From the NCBI RefSeq assembly GCF_026627505.1, contig NZ_JAPNLK010000023.1, forward strand, positions 1 to 64,000: DNA of 64,000 bases, in the 5' to 3' direction. How positions within the stretch are numbered: the first letter of the stretch is position 1; every line of letters begins with the position of its first letter. The notes beneath the pieces were generated by a model. It saw nothing but the letters and a program-made list of their open reading frames with translations, was not told the origin of the DNA and made no database searches. The translations under genes were made by a program, and so were the position numbers. Positions 8,260-16,708 of this stretch are shown piece after piece. This DNA comes from Streptomyces sp. H27-H5 (lineage in GTDB: Bacteria; Actinomycetota; Actinomycetes; Streptomycetales; Streptomycetaceae).

Positions 8260-9441
8260 TTACAGGCCGTTGATTCGGGCCATGCGTCCGGCGCCCAATG
8301 CGGGGCGGAGTTCGGCGGTGACGACGCGGGCTCTGCGGGTCACTCGGGAGTGTTGGCGCCTGACCTGGGCCATGAGGCGCCGGCTGCGCAGGGCCATCTC
8401 CAGTTCGAAGCGGGTGCGGGGGTCGCGCAGTCCGGCGCCGAAGAGCTTCTCCAGTTGCCGCATGCGGTAGCGGACGGTCTGGGGGTGGACGCTGAGGGCC
8501 TTGGCGGCTTCGGGTGCGCCGCCGCCTTCCAGCCAGGCGAGGAGTGTGACTTCGAGTCGTTCGCTCTGGCGGGGTGTGAGGTCGGCCAGGGGGCGCAGCC
8601 AGCGTGCGGCCAAGGCCTGGGCCAGGGGTTCGTCCTGGAGGAGCATGAGGGTGGAGAGGTGGTCGTCGACGAACACGGCGCGTGCGTCGGGGCCGGACCG
8701 GGTGGGGGTGAGGTTGAGCAGGCGTACCGCCCAGCGGAGGGAGGAGGCGGTGTCGCGGGGTGGGACGGGGTGGCCGACGGCGGCGAATCGGCCGCGCAGG
8801 GAGCCTTCGAGTGTGGTGCGGGCCTCGGGGTCGGGTGTGGGGACCAGGAGGCAGGGTTGGCCGTTGACCAGTCCGGCCAGGGCGTCGTCCAGGACGGCCG
8901 CGAGTTGCTGGGTTTCGCCGGGCGAGGCCAGGGCGATGGCCCGCACGGAGGCGGGCAGGGGCCAGCGGGCCGCCCCGGCCAGTTCGGCCAGGGCTATTTC
9001 GGACATGGGCATGTCAGACGTGAGAGCGGCGAAGAGCTCTCGTCGAGCGCGTTCGGGCCCTGTGCTGAATCCCTGGGAAGGGACTGCCTTGAGGGTGGGC
9101 AACGAGCCGCCGCCGTGCGCGTCCTGAGGGAAGAGCGCGTCCGCGTCCTGCTGCCGGGGGTTTCGGGTCGACTCCGTCTGCCGGGCCGACTGAATCTGAT
9201 CTGCTGCCTCACCCTGCGGTGTTACCGGCGGTTCGCGGTAACCGAGAACCGTGAGCAGGGCCGACTCCACGTGCTCTCTGACGACCTCGTCGTCGATGTC
9301 CTCGATCAGAGTGGAGAAACCGGGGATGTCGCTCCGCAGTTCCTCCACGATCCCCGCGGCCAGCGCGGGTAGTTCCTTTCGCAGGACCCGGGTCCATTCG
9401 CCGCGTGGGCGGGACCAGATGCGGTTCAGAAGTTCGCACAT
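8260..9441 (-). CDS. PucR/CdaR-type helix-turn-helix regulator
   Basis: A 393-residue regulator. The N-terminal part (residues 1-90, LLNRIWSRPRGEWTRVLRKE onward) is helical and resembles the RsbT-co-antagonist-like region seen in Streptomyces PucR proteins. The middle is a GGDEF-like CdaR module. The C-terminal 60 residues carry the PucR HTH with SVHPQTVRYRMRQLEKLFG as recognition region. I chose the ATG at 9441 because GAGG lies six bases before it; a further in-frame ATG is at 9456 and a longer frame reaches 9576. It is divergent from the cytochrome b-like operon 460 bp away, which it might control, though no direct evidence shows that. Confidence 0.85.
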   Translation of the reverse strand: MCELLNRIWSRPRGEWTRVLRKELPALAAGIVEELRSDIPGFSTLIEDIDDEVVREHVESALLTVLGYREPPVTPQGEAADQIQSARQTESTRNPRQQDADALFPQDAHGGGSLPTLKAVPSQGFSTGPERARRELFAALTSDMPMSEIALAELAGAARWPLPASVRAIALASPGETQQLAAVLDDALAGLVNGQPCLLVPTPDPEARTTLEGSLRGRFAAVGHPVPPRDTASSLRWAVRLLNLTPTRSGPDARAVFVDDHLSTLMLLQDEPLAQALAARWLRPLADLTPRQSERLEVTLLAWLEGGGAPEAAKALSVHPQTVRYRMRQLEKLFGAGLRDPRTRFELEMALRSRRLMAQVRRQHSRVTRRARVVTAELRPALGAGRMARINGL

Positions 9442-9901
9442 TGTTACCTCGTTCATGCCGGGGTATGGCCTGCCCCGTGGGAGGGTGACAAGCCTGTAGG
9501 GGCTGTCCTCCTCCCCGTCGACGTCAGTGCCGACGGGGGAGTTGAGCGCCTCGTACTCCCTCCAGGAGCATGCCAACCACTTGCAGTCCCGCGACCTTGC
9601 CTAGATTTTGCCAACGGGGAGGTGTGGCGGCGGACAAGGCGTGAACCTCGTCGCAACCGCACCACTGGAAGGGAATCTTCCGGGGATGTTCGAGTCGATG
9701 ACTGCGCGGGGGCCAGAAATTATCACGTTTCGATAAATCCCGTGGAGGTGCTGCGAAGGTCCACGATGCTTCTGCACTCCGGCCCCCGCTCCCGGCCGGC
9801 GAGGCACCATCTCCCGCCTGCCGCGGAGCAGTTCCGACGACAGTCCCCGGGCGCCGAGCGCGAGGTGGAGTGCTCGGAGCCCGGGCGTATGGGAGAACTA
9901 C
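9442..9901. other. 460-bp divergent intergenic region
   Basis: This lies between the PucR-type regulator and the redox operon. It includes an inverted repeat, TTATC-7-GATAA, at 9720-9736 in an AT-richer patch, plausibly part of the promoter of the rightward operon. No coding frame inside is convincing. Confidence 0.4.
9720..9736. promoter_or_regulatory. Inverted repeat upstream of the redox operon
   Basis: TTATCACGTTTCGATAA, with arms TTATC and GATAA, in otherwise GC-rich DNA. It is 166 bases before the cytochrome b-like start. It may be an operator or part of a promoter; the binding protein is not identifiable. Confidence 0.35.
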
Positions 9902-11170
9902 ATGCCCTTGTCCACGCCTCGTACGCCGAGCTCACACCGGGCACGCAGCACCAGACGGCACGCCGGCATGGTCGCCGCCGCGGCCGCCGGGAAGCGGGCC
10001 CTACGGCGGCCGCCCCTGCTGTCCGCCGCCGGCGGCCCGCACCCCGGTGCCATCACCCTCGCGGCGCTCGCCGCCCTGGCGGCCCTGGTCGTGATGGCGC
10101 AGGCCGGTGCCCTGACGGACTTCTGGAACTTCCTCGACTTCGGTGCGGGCGTGCTCTCGCTCGTCTCGCTGAGTTCCACCGTGCTCTGGGGCCTGGCGGC
10201 CACCGACCGGACCCTGTTCTCGTCCGGGCACCGGCTCGTCGCCCAGGGCGTGCACCGCGGCCTCGCCGTCGCGGGACTCGGCTTCCTCGGCCTGCACGTC
10301 TGGGTCAAGATCGCCAAGTCGCAGACGGTGGCCGCCTCCGCGGTCGTCCCCTTCGCGGACCCGGTCCAGCCCCTGCGCGTCGGGCTCGGCACCCTCGCCG
10401 GCTACCTCTTCATCGCCGTGGCGGTCTCCGGCGCGGTCCGCAGCGCCTTCGCGACCAAGGGCCGCTCCATCTGGTGGCGGGCCCTGCACATGGGCGCGTA
10501 CCCGGCCTGGGGCGCCTCCCTGGTGCACGGACTCAAAGCCGGCCGCCCCGCGAGCGGCTGGGTGACCGTGGCGTACGGCCTCTGCCTGCTCGGCGTCGCC
10601 GCCGTACTCGTCATCAGGCTCCGTCGGCGACTGCGCTCCCTCCCCGACCGGCCGCCGGGCGGAACTCCCCCGAGCCCCAAAGGCGCCAAAGGCCCCAAAG
10701 CCCCCGAGCAGGCGCCGCCGCGAAACCCGGGGCCCTTCGTGAGCCGGCCCGCGGAGTGGGCCGCGTCCCGACTGACCGCCCGCCTGGCGCGGCAGTCGGA
10801 CGAACTCCCGGAGGCGCGTCCCGACTGGGACCAGGAACCCGCACCGCGCGCCGAACAGGCGCCCGCACAGCCCTACGGCCGGCAGTACGCCCAGTCCTAC
10901 CCTCCGCCGTACGCCGAGCCGTACGCCCAGCCCTCGTACGGTCAGCCCTCGTACGCCGGCCAGGGAGCCGGCCGGGAGCCGCGACCGGGCCCGGTGCCGG
11001 ACACCCTCCTCATCCAACGGGGAGCCGCCGGCCCGGTGACGGCGGCCCGACCGCAATCCCCACCCGAACCCGACTATCCGGCGTACGGAACCGTGTTCAT
11101 CCCCAGTCAGGCCCAAGTCACCACCGAAAGGCCCGGCGGGCCCTTCGACGGTAGCCGGGGGCGGCAGTGA
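9902..11170 (+). CDS. Cytochrome b / ferric reductase-like membrane protein
   Basis: A 422-residue protein. Residues about 48-230 contain five or six membrane helices with paired histidines: HRGLAVAGLGFLGLHVW, then RALHMGAYPAWGASLVHG. Histidines spaced like this inside helices are how ferric-reductase-like and b-type cytochromes hold heme. The C-terminal half (240-422) is a long Pro/Tyr/Gln-rich tail with repeated SYPPPYAEPYAQPSYGQ-like units, probably disordered. It is the first gene of a locus whose next member is a flavin-iron-sulfur NADH dehydrogenase-like protein overlapping it by four bases. A role in moving electrons across the membrane is an inference from that pairing. GGAG precedes the ATG. 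Confidence 0.75.
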   Translation: MPLSTPRTPSSHRARSTRRHAGMVAAAAAGKRALRRPPLLSAAGGPHPGAITLAALAALAALVVMAQAGALTDFWNFLDFGAGVLSLVSLSSTVLWGLAATDRTLFSSGHRLVAQGVHRGLAVAGLGFLGLHVWVKIAKSQTVAASAVVPFADPVQPLRVGLGTLAGYLFIAVAVSGAVRSAFATKGRSIWWRALHMGAYPAWGASLVHGLKAGRPASGWVTVAYGLCLLGVAAVLVIRLRRRLRSLPDRPPGGTPPSPKGAKGPKAPEQAPPRNPGPFVSRPAEWAASRLTARLARQSDELPEARPDWDQEPAPRAEQAPAQPYGRQYAQSYPPPYAEPYAQPSYGQPSYAGQGAGREPRPGPVPDTLLIQRGAAGPVTAARPQSPPEPDYPAYGTVFIPSQAQVTTERPGGPFDGSRGRQ

Positions 11171-12615
11171 CCGATCTGCCGCGCCCGGCACTCGGCTGTG
11201 TGGGCATGCCCAGACTGCTGGCGGGACTCGACGTCATGGCGCGGCTCGATCGCGCCGCCCACCTCTCCGTCCACGGCGACCTGCCCCGGTACGGTCTCGA
11301 AGACCTCGTGCAACTCGCCGAGGGGATCGACCTGCGGGGCCGCGGCGGCGCGGGCTTCCCCTTCGCCCGCAAGCTCCGCGCCGTCGCCCGGTCCGCCCGG
11401 GCGGGCGACGGACGCTGCGCCGTCGTCGTCAACGCCAGTGAGGGCGAACCCAGTTGCCTCAAGGACACCGCGGTGCTGCTGCACGTGCCGCACCTGGTCC
11501 TCGACGGGGCCCTGCTGTCCGCGGGCGCGCTCGGCGCGGAGGAGGTGGTCATCGGGGTGACCCGCGACGACGTCGAACAGTCCCTGCGCGAGGCCGTCGC
11601 CGAACGGGGCCCGGCCGGCCGGCGGGTGCGCGTGTCCCGACTGCCCGAACGCTTCGTCACGGGGGAGGGCACCTCCCTCATCAACGGCATCGACGGCGGC
11701 CCCGCACTGCCCAACGGGCAGAAGGTACGGACCAGTGAACGCGGGCTGAGCGGCATGCCCACCCTGCTGTCCAACACCGAGACGTACGCCCAGATCGCCG
11801 TCGCCGCCCGACTGGGCGTCGAGGACTACCGCTCCGTCGGCACCGAGAAGGAGCCGGGCACCGTCATGCTCACCGTCGCCGGCGCCACCGCCGTCGAGGT
11901 CCCGCTCGGCACCTCCCTCGCGTACGTCCTGGAACTGTGCGGCACCGCCCCCGGCCAGGGCGTCCTGATCGGCGGCTACCACGGCCGGTGGCTGCCCCCG
12001 GCGTCCGCGCGCCTGGCCGCGCTCTCCCGGGAATCCCTGACCTCGTACGACGGGGTGCTCGGAGCCGGCGCGGTCCTGCCGCTCCCCGAGGACACCTGCC
12101 CGGCCGGCGAAGTCGCCCGGGTGACGCGCTGGATGGCCGGCGAGTCCGCGGGCCAGTGCGGCCCCTGCGCCAGAGGCCTGCCCTCGCTCGCCGACGCCGT
12201 GGACGCCCTCGTGGCCGGCGGCGGCGGAGCCGCCCTCGACGCGGTACAGGCCCGGATGCGCGGCGTACGCCGCCGCGGCGCGTGCAGCCACCCCGACGGA
12301 ACCGCCGGATTCGTCGCCTCCGCGCTCGCGGTCTTCCCCGATGAGTTCCGCGACCACGCGCTCGGCAGCGGCTGCGGACGCCGCGTCCTGGGGGCGCTGC
12401 CCCTGCCCGAGGACGAGAGCCCCGAACGTCTCGTCGTGGACTGGACGTTGTGCAGGGGGCACGGCCTCTGCGTGGACCTGCTGCCCGACGTCGTCCGCCT
12501 GGACGAGGACGGCTTCCCCGCGATGGCGGTGATGCCGGTGCCCGCACGGCTGCGCCCGAAGGCGCTCCGCGCCGTCCGCCGTTGCCCCGCGCTCGCACTC
12601 CGCATTCAGGAATGA
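11167..12615 (+). CDS. NuoF-like FMN/Fe-S protein with C-terminal ferredoxin
   Basis: A 482-residue protein related to the NADH- and FMN-binding subunit of complex I. RGRGGAGFP at 57-65 is the nucleotide/FMN glycine-rich motif, NASEGEPSCLKD follows, and an SLBB-like section occupies about 232-300. Residues 326-375 bind an iron-sulfur cluster (ESAGQCGPC, later Cys373). Unlike ordinary NuoF, it ends in a ferredoxin (Cys429, His432, Cys435, Cys473) of the CxxHxxC type that feeds P450s. GTG at 11167 overlaps the stop of the cytochrome gene. It probably takes electrons from NAD(P)H and passes them to the membrane heme protein. It is not part of a nuo operon. Confidence 0.85.
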   Translation: MTDLPRPALGCVGMPRLLAGLDVMARLDRAAHLSVHGDLPRYGLEDLVQLAEGIDLRGRGGAGFPFARKLRAVARSARAGDGRCAVVVNASEGEPSCLKDTAVLLHVPHLVLDGALLSAGALGAEEVVIGVTRDDVEQSLREAVAERGPAGRRVRVSRLPERFVTGEGTSLINGIDGGPALPNGQKVRTSERGLSGMPTLLSNTETYAQIAVAARLGVEDYRSVGTEKEPGTVMLTVAGATAVEVPLGTSLAYVLELCGTAPGQGVLIGGYHGRWLPPASARLAALSRESLTSYDGVLGAGAVLPLPEDTCPAGEVARVTRWMAGESAGQCGPCARGLPSLADAVDALVAGGGGAALDAVQARMRGVRRRGACSHPDGTAGFVASALAVFPDEFRDHALGSGCGRRVLGALPLPEDESPERLVVDWTLCRGHGLCVDLLPDVVRLDEDGFPAMAVMPVPARLRPKALRAVRRCPALALRIQE

Positions 12616-12760
12616 GCACGCGGTAGACAACCGCCCGGAAATCGAGTTCAACGTTTGGCACGATCTGACAAAATCCTTTGATTCTGAATTCAGTTGGCCC
12701 CACAGGCCTTATGAATAAGCCTGTAAGCGAAAACGCCGGGCTGGACCCGAAGGAGTGATC

Positions 12761-13837
12761 GTGAACAACAGGCATCGTGGGACGGCAGCCGCCGGATCGG
12801 TGATGGCGGTACTTATGCTGGCGGCGGGCTGCAGCGGCGGGGATTCAGACCGCGCGGTGGATTCCGTACAGCCGGCGGGAGCCGGTCAGGCCATCGGCAA
12901 GGGATATGACTCGGGAGCCGGATCGGGATCCGGAGCCGGCTACGGGGTGCCCGGCTCGGGCGCGAATCCGGCGGCCGGCGCGGGATCCGGGTACGGCGAC
13001 GAGCCGGCGGCCGCGGCCAAGGCCGCACCGGCGGGACAACTGGCCCTGCGGGAGATCCCGGAGGTGGGCAAGGTGGTCACCGACAGCGCCGGCGCCACCC
13101 TCTACCGCTTCGACAAGGACACGCCCAAGCCCCCCAAATCCAACTGCGAGGGCGGCTGTGCCGCGACCTGGCCCGTGGTGTCGGCCGACGACGCCAAGGC
13201 CTCCGCCGGCATCGATCCGAGCATGCTCGGATCGGTCGAACGGGCCGACGGCACCAAGCAGCTGACCCTCGGCGGCTGGCCCGTGTACCGCTACTCGAAG
13301 GACGCCAAGGCGGGCGAGGCCAAGGGCGAGGGCGTCGGCGGGACCTGGCACGCGCTGGCCGCGGACGGCAAGAAGGCGATCGACAAGAAGGACGCGCAGC
13401 CGCCGAAGGAAGAGGCCGCGCCCCCCAAGACCGGTGGCTCCGACGAAACGGGTGACGCGAATTCGAATGAGAAAATAGAACTCGCGGTGGCCGCCAACGA
13501 GAAGCTCGGAAAGATTCTCGTGGATGCCGAGGGCCGCACCCTCTACCGATTCAACAAGGACAGTGCGTGGCCCATGAAATTCGGCTGCCTCGACGCCTGC
13601 CTGAACACCTGGAAGCCTGCCCCTCCCGTGGACAAGGCGAAGGCGTCCGGAATTCCCGCAGGGCTGGTGGGCAAGGTCAAGCGACCCGACGGGAGCGAGC
13701 AGCTGACGATCGACTGCTGGCCGGTCTACCTGTTCACCGGTGACAAGGAGCCCGGCCAGACCAACGGGCAGGGCAAGCAAGGCCTCTGGTTCGCGGTCAA
13801 CGACGCCGGCAAGAAGGTCACCACGACCACCGGCTGA
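12761..13837 (+). CDS. Lipoprotein with PF03640 repeats
   Basis: A 358-residue secreted lipoprotein. The signal peptide ends in LMLAAGC at the lipobox. After a Gly/Ala/Ser-rich linker come two copies of the PF03640 (COG4315) module. The first has GKVVTDSAGATLYRFDKD and a CEGGCAATWP motif; the second has GKILVDAEGRTLYRFNKD and CLDACLNTWKP. Each is followed by a GGWPVYRY- or DCWPVYLF-type strand. The function of this fold is not established. It often accompanies redox or cytochrome genes. GTG at 12761 is chosen over GTG 12755 because AGGAG sits five bases before it. The 145-bp gap upstream is AT-richer and may hold a separate promoter. Confidence 0.85.
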   Translation: MNNRHRGTAAAGSVMAVLMLAAGCSGGDSDRAVDSVQPAGAGQAIGKGYDSGAGSGSGAGYGVPGSGANPAAGAGSGYGDEPAAAAKAAPAGQLALREIPEVGKVVTDSAGATLYRFDKDTPKPPKSNCEGGCAATWPVVSADDAKASAGIDPSMLGSVERADGTKQLTLGGWPVYRYSKDAKAGEAKGEGVGGTWHALAADGKKAIDKKDAQPPKEEAAPPKTGGSDETGDANSNEKIELAVAANEKLGKILVDAEGRTLYRFNKDSAWPMKFGCLDACLNTWKPAPPVDKAKASGIPAGLVGKVKRPDGSEQLTIDCWPVYLFTGDKEPGQTNGQGKQGLWFAVNDAGKKVTTTTG

Positions 13838-13887
13838 CCCGAGCCGGAGCCGGAACCCGTGCCCGCCCCGAGCCCTGTGAGGGAGAC

Positions 13888-14490
13888 GTGTCAGCTTCAC
13901 CCCGGATCACCGCCCGCCACCTGGTGCCCTGTGTCGCCGTGCTGATCGCCTCGATGATGTGTGGCGGCTGCGCGGGACAGGAGAAGGCGCGGGCGGGCGC
14001 GACCGACGCCCACCCGGCCGGCGCCGCCACCGCGGCCGAGCCGTCCACCCCGACCGCCCCGGCGCCGTCCGCGACCCCGGCGAGCCCGACGCCGTCGTCC
14101 ACCGCCCGCCCCGCCTCCCTCGACCAGATCGCCGCCGCCCTCGACTGCCGACCCGAGATCACCGTCGACGCGGAGGAACTGAAGGAAGGAGCGTGCGGGG
14201 CGGGCAAAGAGGGATTCCGGATGGCCACCTTCGCCGCCGACCAGGGTCAGCGGGCATGGCTCGACGAATCCCGGATGTACGGAGGCGTGTACCTGGTCGG
14301 AGAGCGCTGGGTCGTGACCGCCGCCTCCGCCGAGGCCCTGGCACCCCTGCGGGAACGCCTCGGCGGAACCGTCGAGACCGGCTCCGGCCACGGCGCCTCG
14401 CACGGCACGGAGCACGGCGCCTCGCAGGGCCCCTCGCAGGGCGCGGAACACCCCCCGGGCCACGAGGCCATGAGCGGCGCGGGTTCCTGA
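13888..14490 (+). CDS. Histidine-rich lipoprotein
   Basis: A 200-residue predicted lipoprotein with signal and lipobox SMMCGGC. A Thr/Pro/Ala-rich spacer (about 38-75) follows. The folded part (76-160) starts SLDQIAAALDCRPEITV and contains a second cysteine (EGACGAG), with GGVYLVGERWVVTAAS near the end. The tail is a His/Gly/Ser repeat of the HGASHGTEHGASQG type that could bind metal ions. It is 50 bp after the PF03640 lipoprotein and likely co-transcribed. The globular part is the kind found in small Streptomyces lipoproteins of unknown role; I see no catalytic motif. Confidence 0.7.
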   Translation: MSASPRITARHLVPCVAVLIASMMCGGCAGQEKARAGATDAHPAGAATAAEPSTPTAPAPSATPASPTPSSTARPASLDQIAAALDCRPEITVDAEELKEGACGAGKEGFRMATFAADQGQRAWLDESRMYGGVYLVGERWVVTAASAEALAPLRERLGGTVETGSGHGASHGTEHGASQGPSQGAEHPPGHEAMSGAGS

Positions 14491-14752
14491 GGCCCCGCCT
14501 TCCCGGGCGACCGTCGGGATCCGTCGCCCCCCCCGGGTGCCGGAGCCCGGCGGCCGCCCCTCCTCGCGGAGCCGGACGCGTCCCGCGAGGCCCCGGCCGT
14601 CCCCCTCGGATCGTGCGGGGCCGACAGCGCCCCGTCCCGCCGCCCGGGTTCACGATGCGCCGACCCGCTTCTCCCGCGACACCCCTTGATCTATCGTCGG
14701 GAACGATCGACGGGATCGGCGTCGTACGCACGTGAACGCGGGGAGGACGGCC

Positions 14753-15187
14753 ATGACCGGGGACATCGGTGGACGCGTCGCCGTCCTCTCGGACATCCAC
14801 GGAGTCCTGCCCGCCTTGGAGGCGGTCCTCGCCGAGCCGGACGTACGGGCCGCCGACCTCGTCGTCCTCACCGGGGACATCGCGGCGGTACCCCAACCCA
14901 CCCGGGTGCTCGACCTCCTCGTCGGCCTCGGCGAACGCGTCGCCCGGGTCGGCGGCAACGCCGACCGGGAACTCCTCGAACACCGTCGCGGCACACGCGA
15001 CGTCCTCGGCGACCCCGTCTCGCCATGGGCCGCGAAGCAACTGCGCCCGGACCACCTCGACCACCGCCCGCGCACCCTCTGTTGGGCCGACTACTTCCTC
15101 CACGCCCGCGCCACCGACAACGAAGTCCTCGACGCGTTCGCCCCCCGAGACGGCCGATCCCCCGACCAGCAGCAGGAGGCACCGTGA
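14753..15187 (+). pseudogene. Metallophosphoesterase with the central region deleted
   Basis: The first 115 residues follow a calcineurin-like phosphoesterase: VAVLSDIHGVLPALEAVL with the metal motif DxH, then LTGDIA and VGGNADREL. The last 30 residues (WADYFLHARATDNEVLDAF) match the usual C-terminus of the same family. About 100 residues between them are absent, including the downstream histidines (GHTH-type motif) that complete the metal site. The frame is kept, giving 144 residues instead of about 240. It should be catalytically dead. ATG at 14753 follows GGGGAGG. Its stop overlaps the GTG of the next gene, so it may persist because it leads translation of that gene. Confidence 0.75.
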
Positions 15188-15816
15188 GCGAGCACATCTG
15201 CGACATCGACGCACTGGCCGAGGACGCCGCCCGGGCGGCCGCACTGCTGGACCGGCCGATCCTGCTGGGCATCGACGGGCCGGGAGCATCCGGCAAGAGC
15301 ACGCTCGCCGCCCTGCTGGCCGAGCGGCTGGACGCGGCGGTCGTCATCCACGTCGACGACTTCCACCTCCCCTCCGCGGACCGCCCCCGGACCGCCGGCG
15401 CGATCGCGGCCGACGTCGACCTCGCCCGACTGGAAACGCAGGTGCTGCGACCTGCGGCCACCGGGGGCACCGTCCGGTACCGCCGCTACGACTGGGACCT
15501 GGACCGCCTCGCGGAGTGGACCGAACTCCCGCCCGACACCACGCTGATCGTGGAGGGAGTCCACGCACTCCACCTGCGGCTGCGCCACGTGTACACGTAC
15601 CGGGTGTTCTGCGACGCCCGCCGCGAGGTGCGGCTGAGCCGTGGCCTCGCACGGGACGGGGAATCGGCGCGCCGGTTGTGGGAGGACGACTGGATGCCGG
15701 CCGAGGACCGCTACCTGGCGACCCACCGACCGCACCTGCGGGCCGATGTCGTGCTGAACAGCTCGGTCCACACGAAGGGGGTCGGCGCTCCCGCGTACGC
15801 GGTGGTGGCCCACTGA
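15184..15816 (+). CDS. Uridine kinase-like P-loop protein
   Basis: A 210-residue cytoplasmic P-loop protein. The Walker A motif GPGASGKST follows LLGIDG; a substrate-side segment VIHVDDFHLPS and a lid-region arginine cluster (RREVRLSRGLARDG) follow. This pattern fits the uridine kinase/phosphoribulokinase superfamily, which phosphorylates nucleosides or sugars with ATP. Actinomycete members of this size are usually called uridine kinase by similarity only. GTG at 15184 overlaps the stop of the deleted phosphoesterase. A short hairpin at 15827-15850 follows. Confidence 0.8.
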   Translation: MSEHICDIDALAEDAARAAALLDRPILLGIDGPGASGKSTLAALLAERLDAAVVIHVDDFHLPSADRPRTAGAIAADVDLARLETQVLRPAATGGTVRYRRYDWDLDRLAEWTELPPDTTLIVEGVHALHLRLRHVYTYRVFCDARREVRLSRGLARDGESARRLWEDDWMPAEDRYLATHRPHLRADVVLNSSVHTKGVGAPAYAVVAH

Positions 15817-15826
15817 CCTGCGGACG

Positions 15827-15850
15827 GCCCCACGGCACGAGGGGTGGGGC
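15827..15850. terminator. Hairpin between convergent genes
   Basis: GCCCCAC-10-GTGGGGC lies between the uridine kinase-like gene (plus, ending 15816) and the TetR gene (minus, ending 15854). It is short but placed where a shared terminator would be. Confidence 0.5.
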
Positions 15851-15853
15851 GGA

Positions 15854-16504
15854 TCAGGCGGTACGGGCCGGCTCCGCCGGAGCGGCCGCGCCGAGGAGGC
15901 GTTCGGCGCGGTACGGGGACGTGTCCAGCTCCGACAGCACCCCGGGGGCGGCGATGTTGGGCAGCACCAGATCGAAGAGGTTGGAGATCTCCCTGGGCAG
16001 ATCGCCGCCGGGGATGTCCTCGGTGATCAGCAGCACCCCGGTCCAGGCCCCGACGAGCAGCCGCGAGATCTCGGACGGTACGACGTGCCCGAGCAACTCG
16101 CCGCGAAACTGGGCCTCTTCGAGCAGCTGCTTGCCCACCGAGATCCAGTCGGGCCACCGCGTCCCGAACAGAGCGCGGGCCTTGACGTCCACCGACAGCC
16201 GCACCGAGGCGCTCAGTACGGGGTCCTTGGGCAACCGATGCGCCAGGAGCAACCCCAGGTCCACCCACTCCTGGAGCTTGTGGGTCTGCGGGGTCAACCC
16301 CTCCAGGGTCACGGCCTCGTCGAGGACCGCCCGCGCCAGTTCCTCCTTCGAGGTGAAGTGGAAGTAGAGGCCGCCGCGGGTGAGTGGAATGCGCTCGATG
16401 AGGCCGCCGATCGTCGTCGCGTCGTAGCCGAGTTCGTCGAACATCTCGGCCGCGGCCTCGACGATGATCCTGCGCGTCTGGATCGCGCGCTCCTGCCTGG
16501 CCAC
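15854..16504 (-). CDS. TetR regulator of the gamma-butyrolactone-receptor type
   Basis: A 216-residue regulator. The N-terminus ARQERAIQTRRIIVEAAAEM, FDELGYDATTI and GLYFHFTSKEELARAV strongly resembles the DNA-binding domain of ArpA/ScbR-like receptors, including the GxLYFHFxSKE core. The C-terminal part (60-216) is the ligand-binding and dimer domain. GTG at 16504 is clear: AGGAGG lies seven bases upstream. Classical members bind gamma-butyrolactones and control antibiotic genes. This one has no butenolide synthase or biosynthetic cluster next to it, so it may be an orphan or a pseudo-receptor. A palindrome at 16584-16594 lies 80 bases upstream. Confidence 0.85.
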   Translation of the reverse strand: MARQERAIQTRRIIVEAAAEMFDELGYDATTIGGLIERIPLTRGGLYFHFTSKEELARAVLDEAVTLEGLTPQTHKLQEWVDLGLLLAHRLPKDPVLSASVRLSVDVKARALFGTRWPDWISVGKQLLEEAQFRGELLGHVVPSEISRLLVGAWTGVLLITEDIPGGDLPREISNLFDLVLPNIAAPGVLSELDTSPYRAERLLGAAAPAEPARTA

Positions 16505-16583
16505 TTCACGCCTCCTGTGTGCACGGCCCGTCGGCGTTCGCAGGGCCCCACCCGCCACCCGCACGGAAACCGACCGAGTGTCC

Positions 16584-16594
16584 GGTACAGTACC
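16584..16594. promoter_or_regulatory. Palindrome upstream of the TetR gene
   Basis: GGTAC-A-GTACC, in the promoter region of the TetR-type receptor. It could be its own operator or contain its -10 element. It is shorter than classical autoregulatory elements of butyrolactone receptors. Confidence 0.35.
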
Positions 16595-16708
16595 AGCGCT
16601 CCGGCCACCCCCCGGACCTCCCGCTTTCCCCAACAGGCCGCCGACGCACCGCTGTTGAAGCGACCGATCGCAGCCGCCCGACCCGTCGGACGGCCCGGGC
16701 GGGGGCGG

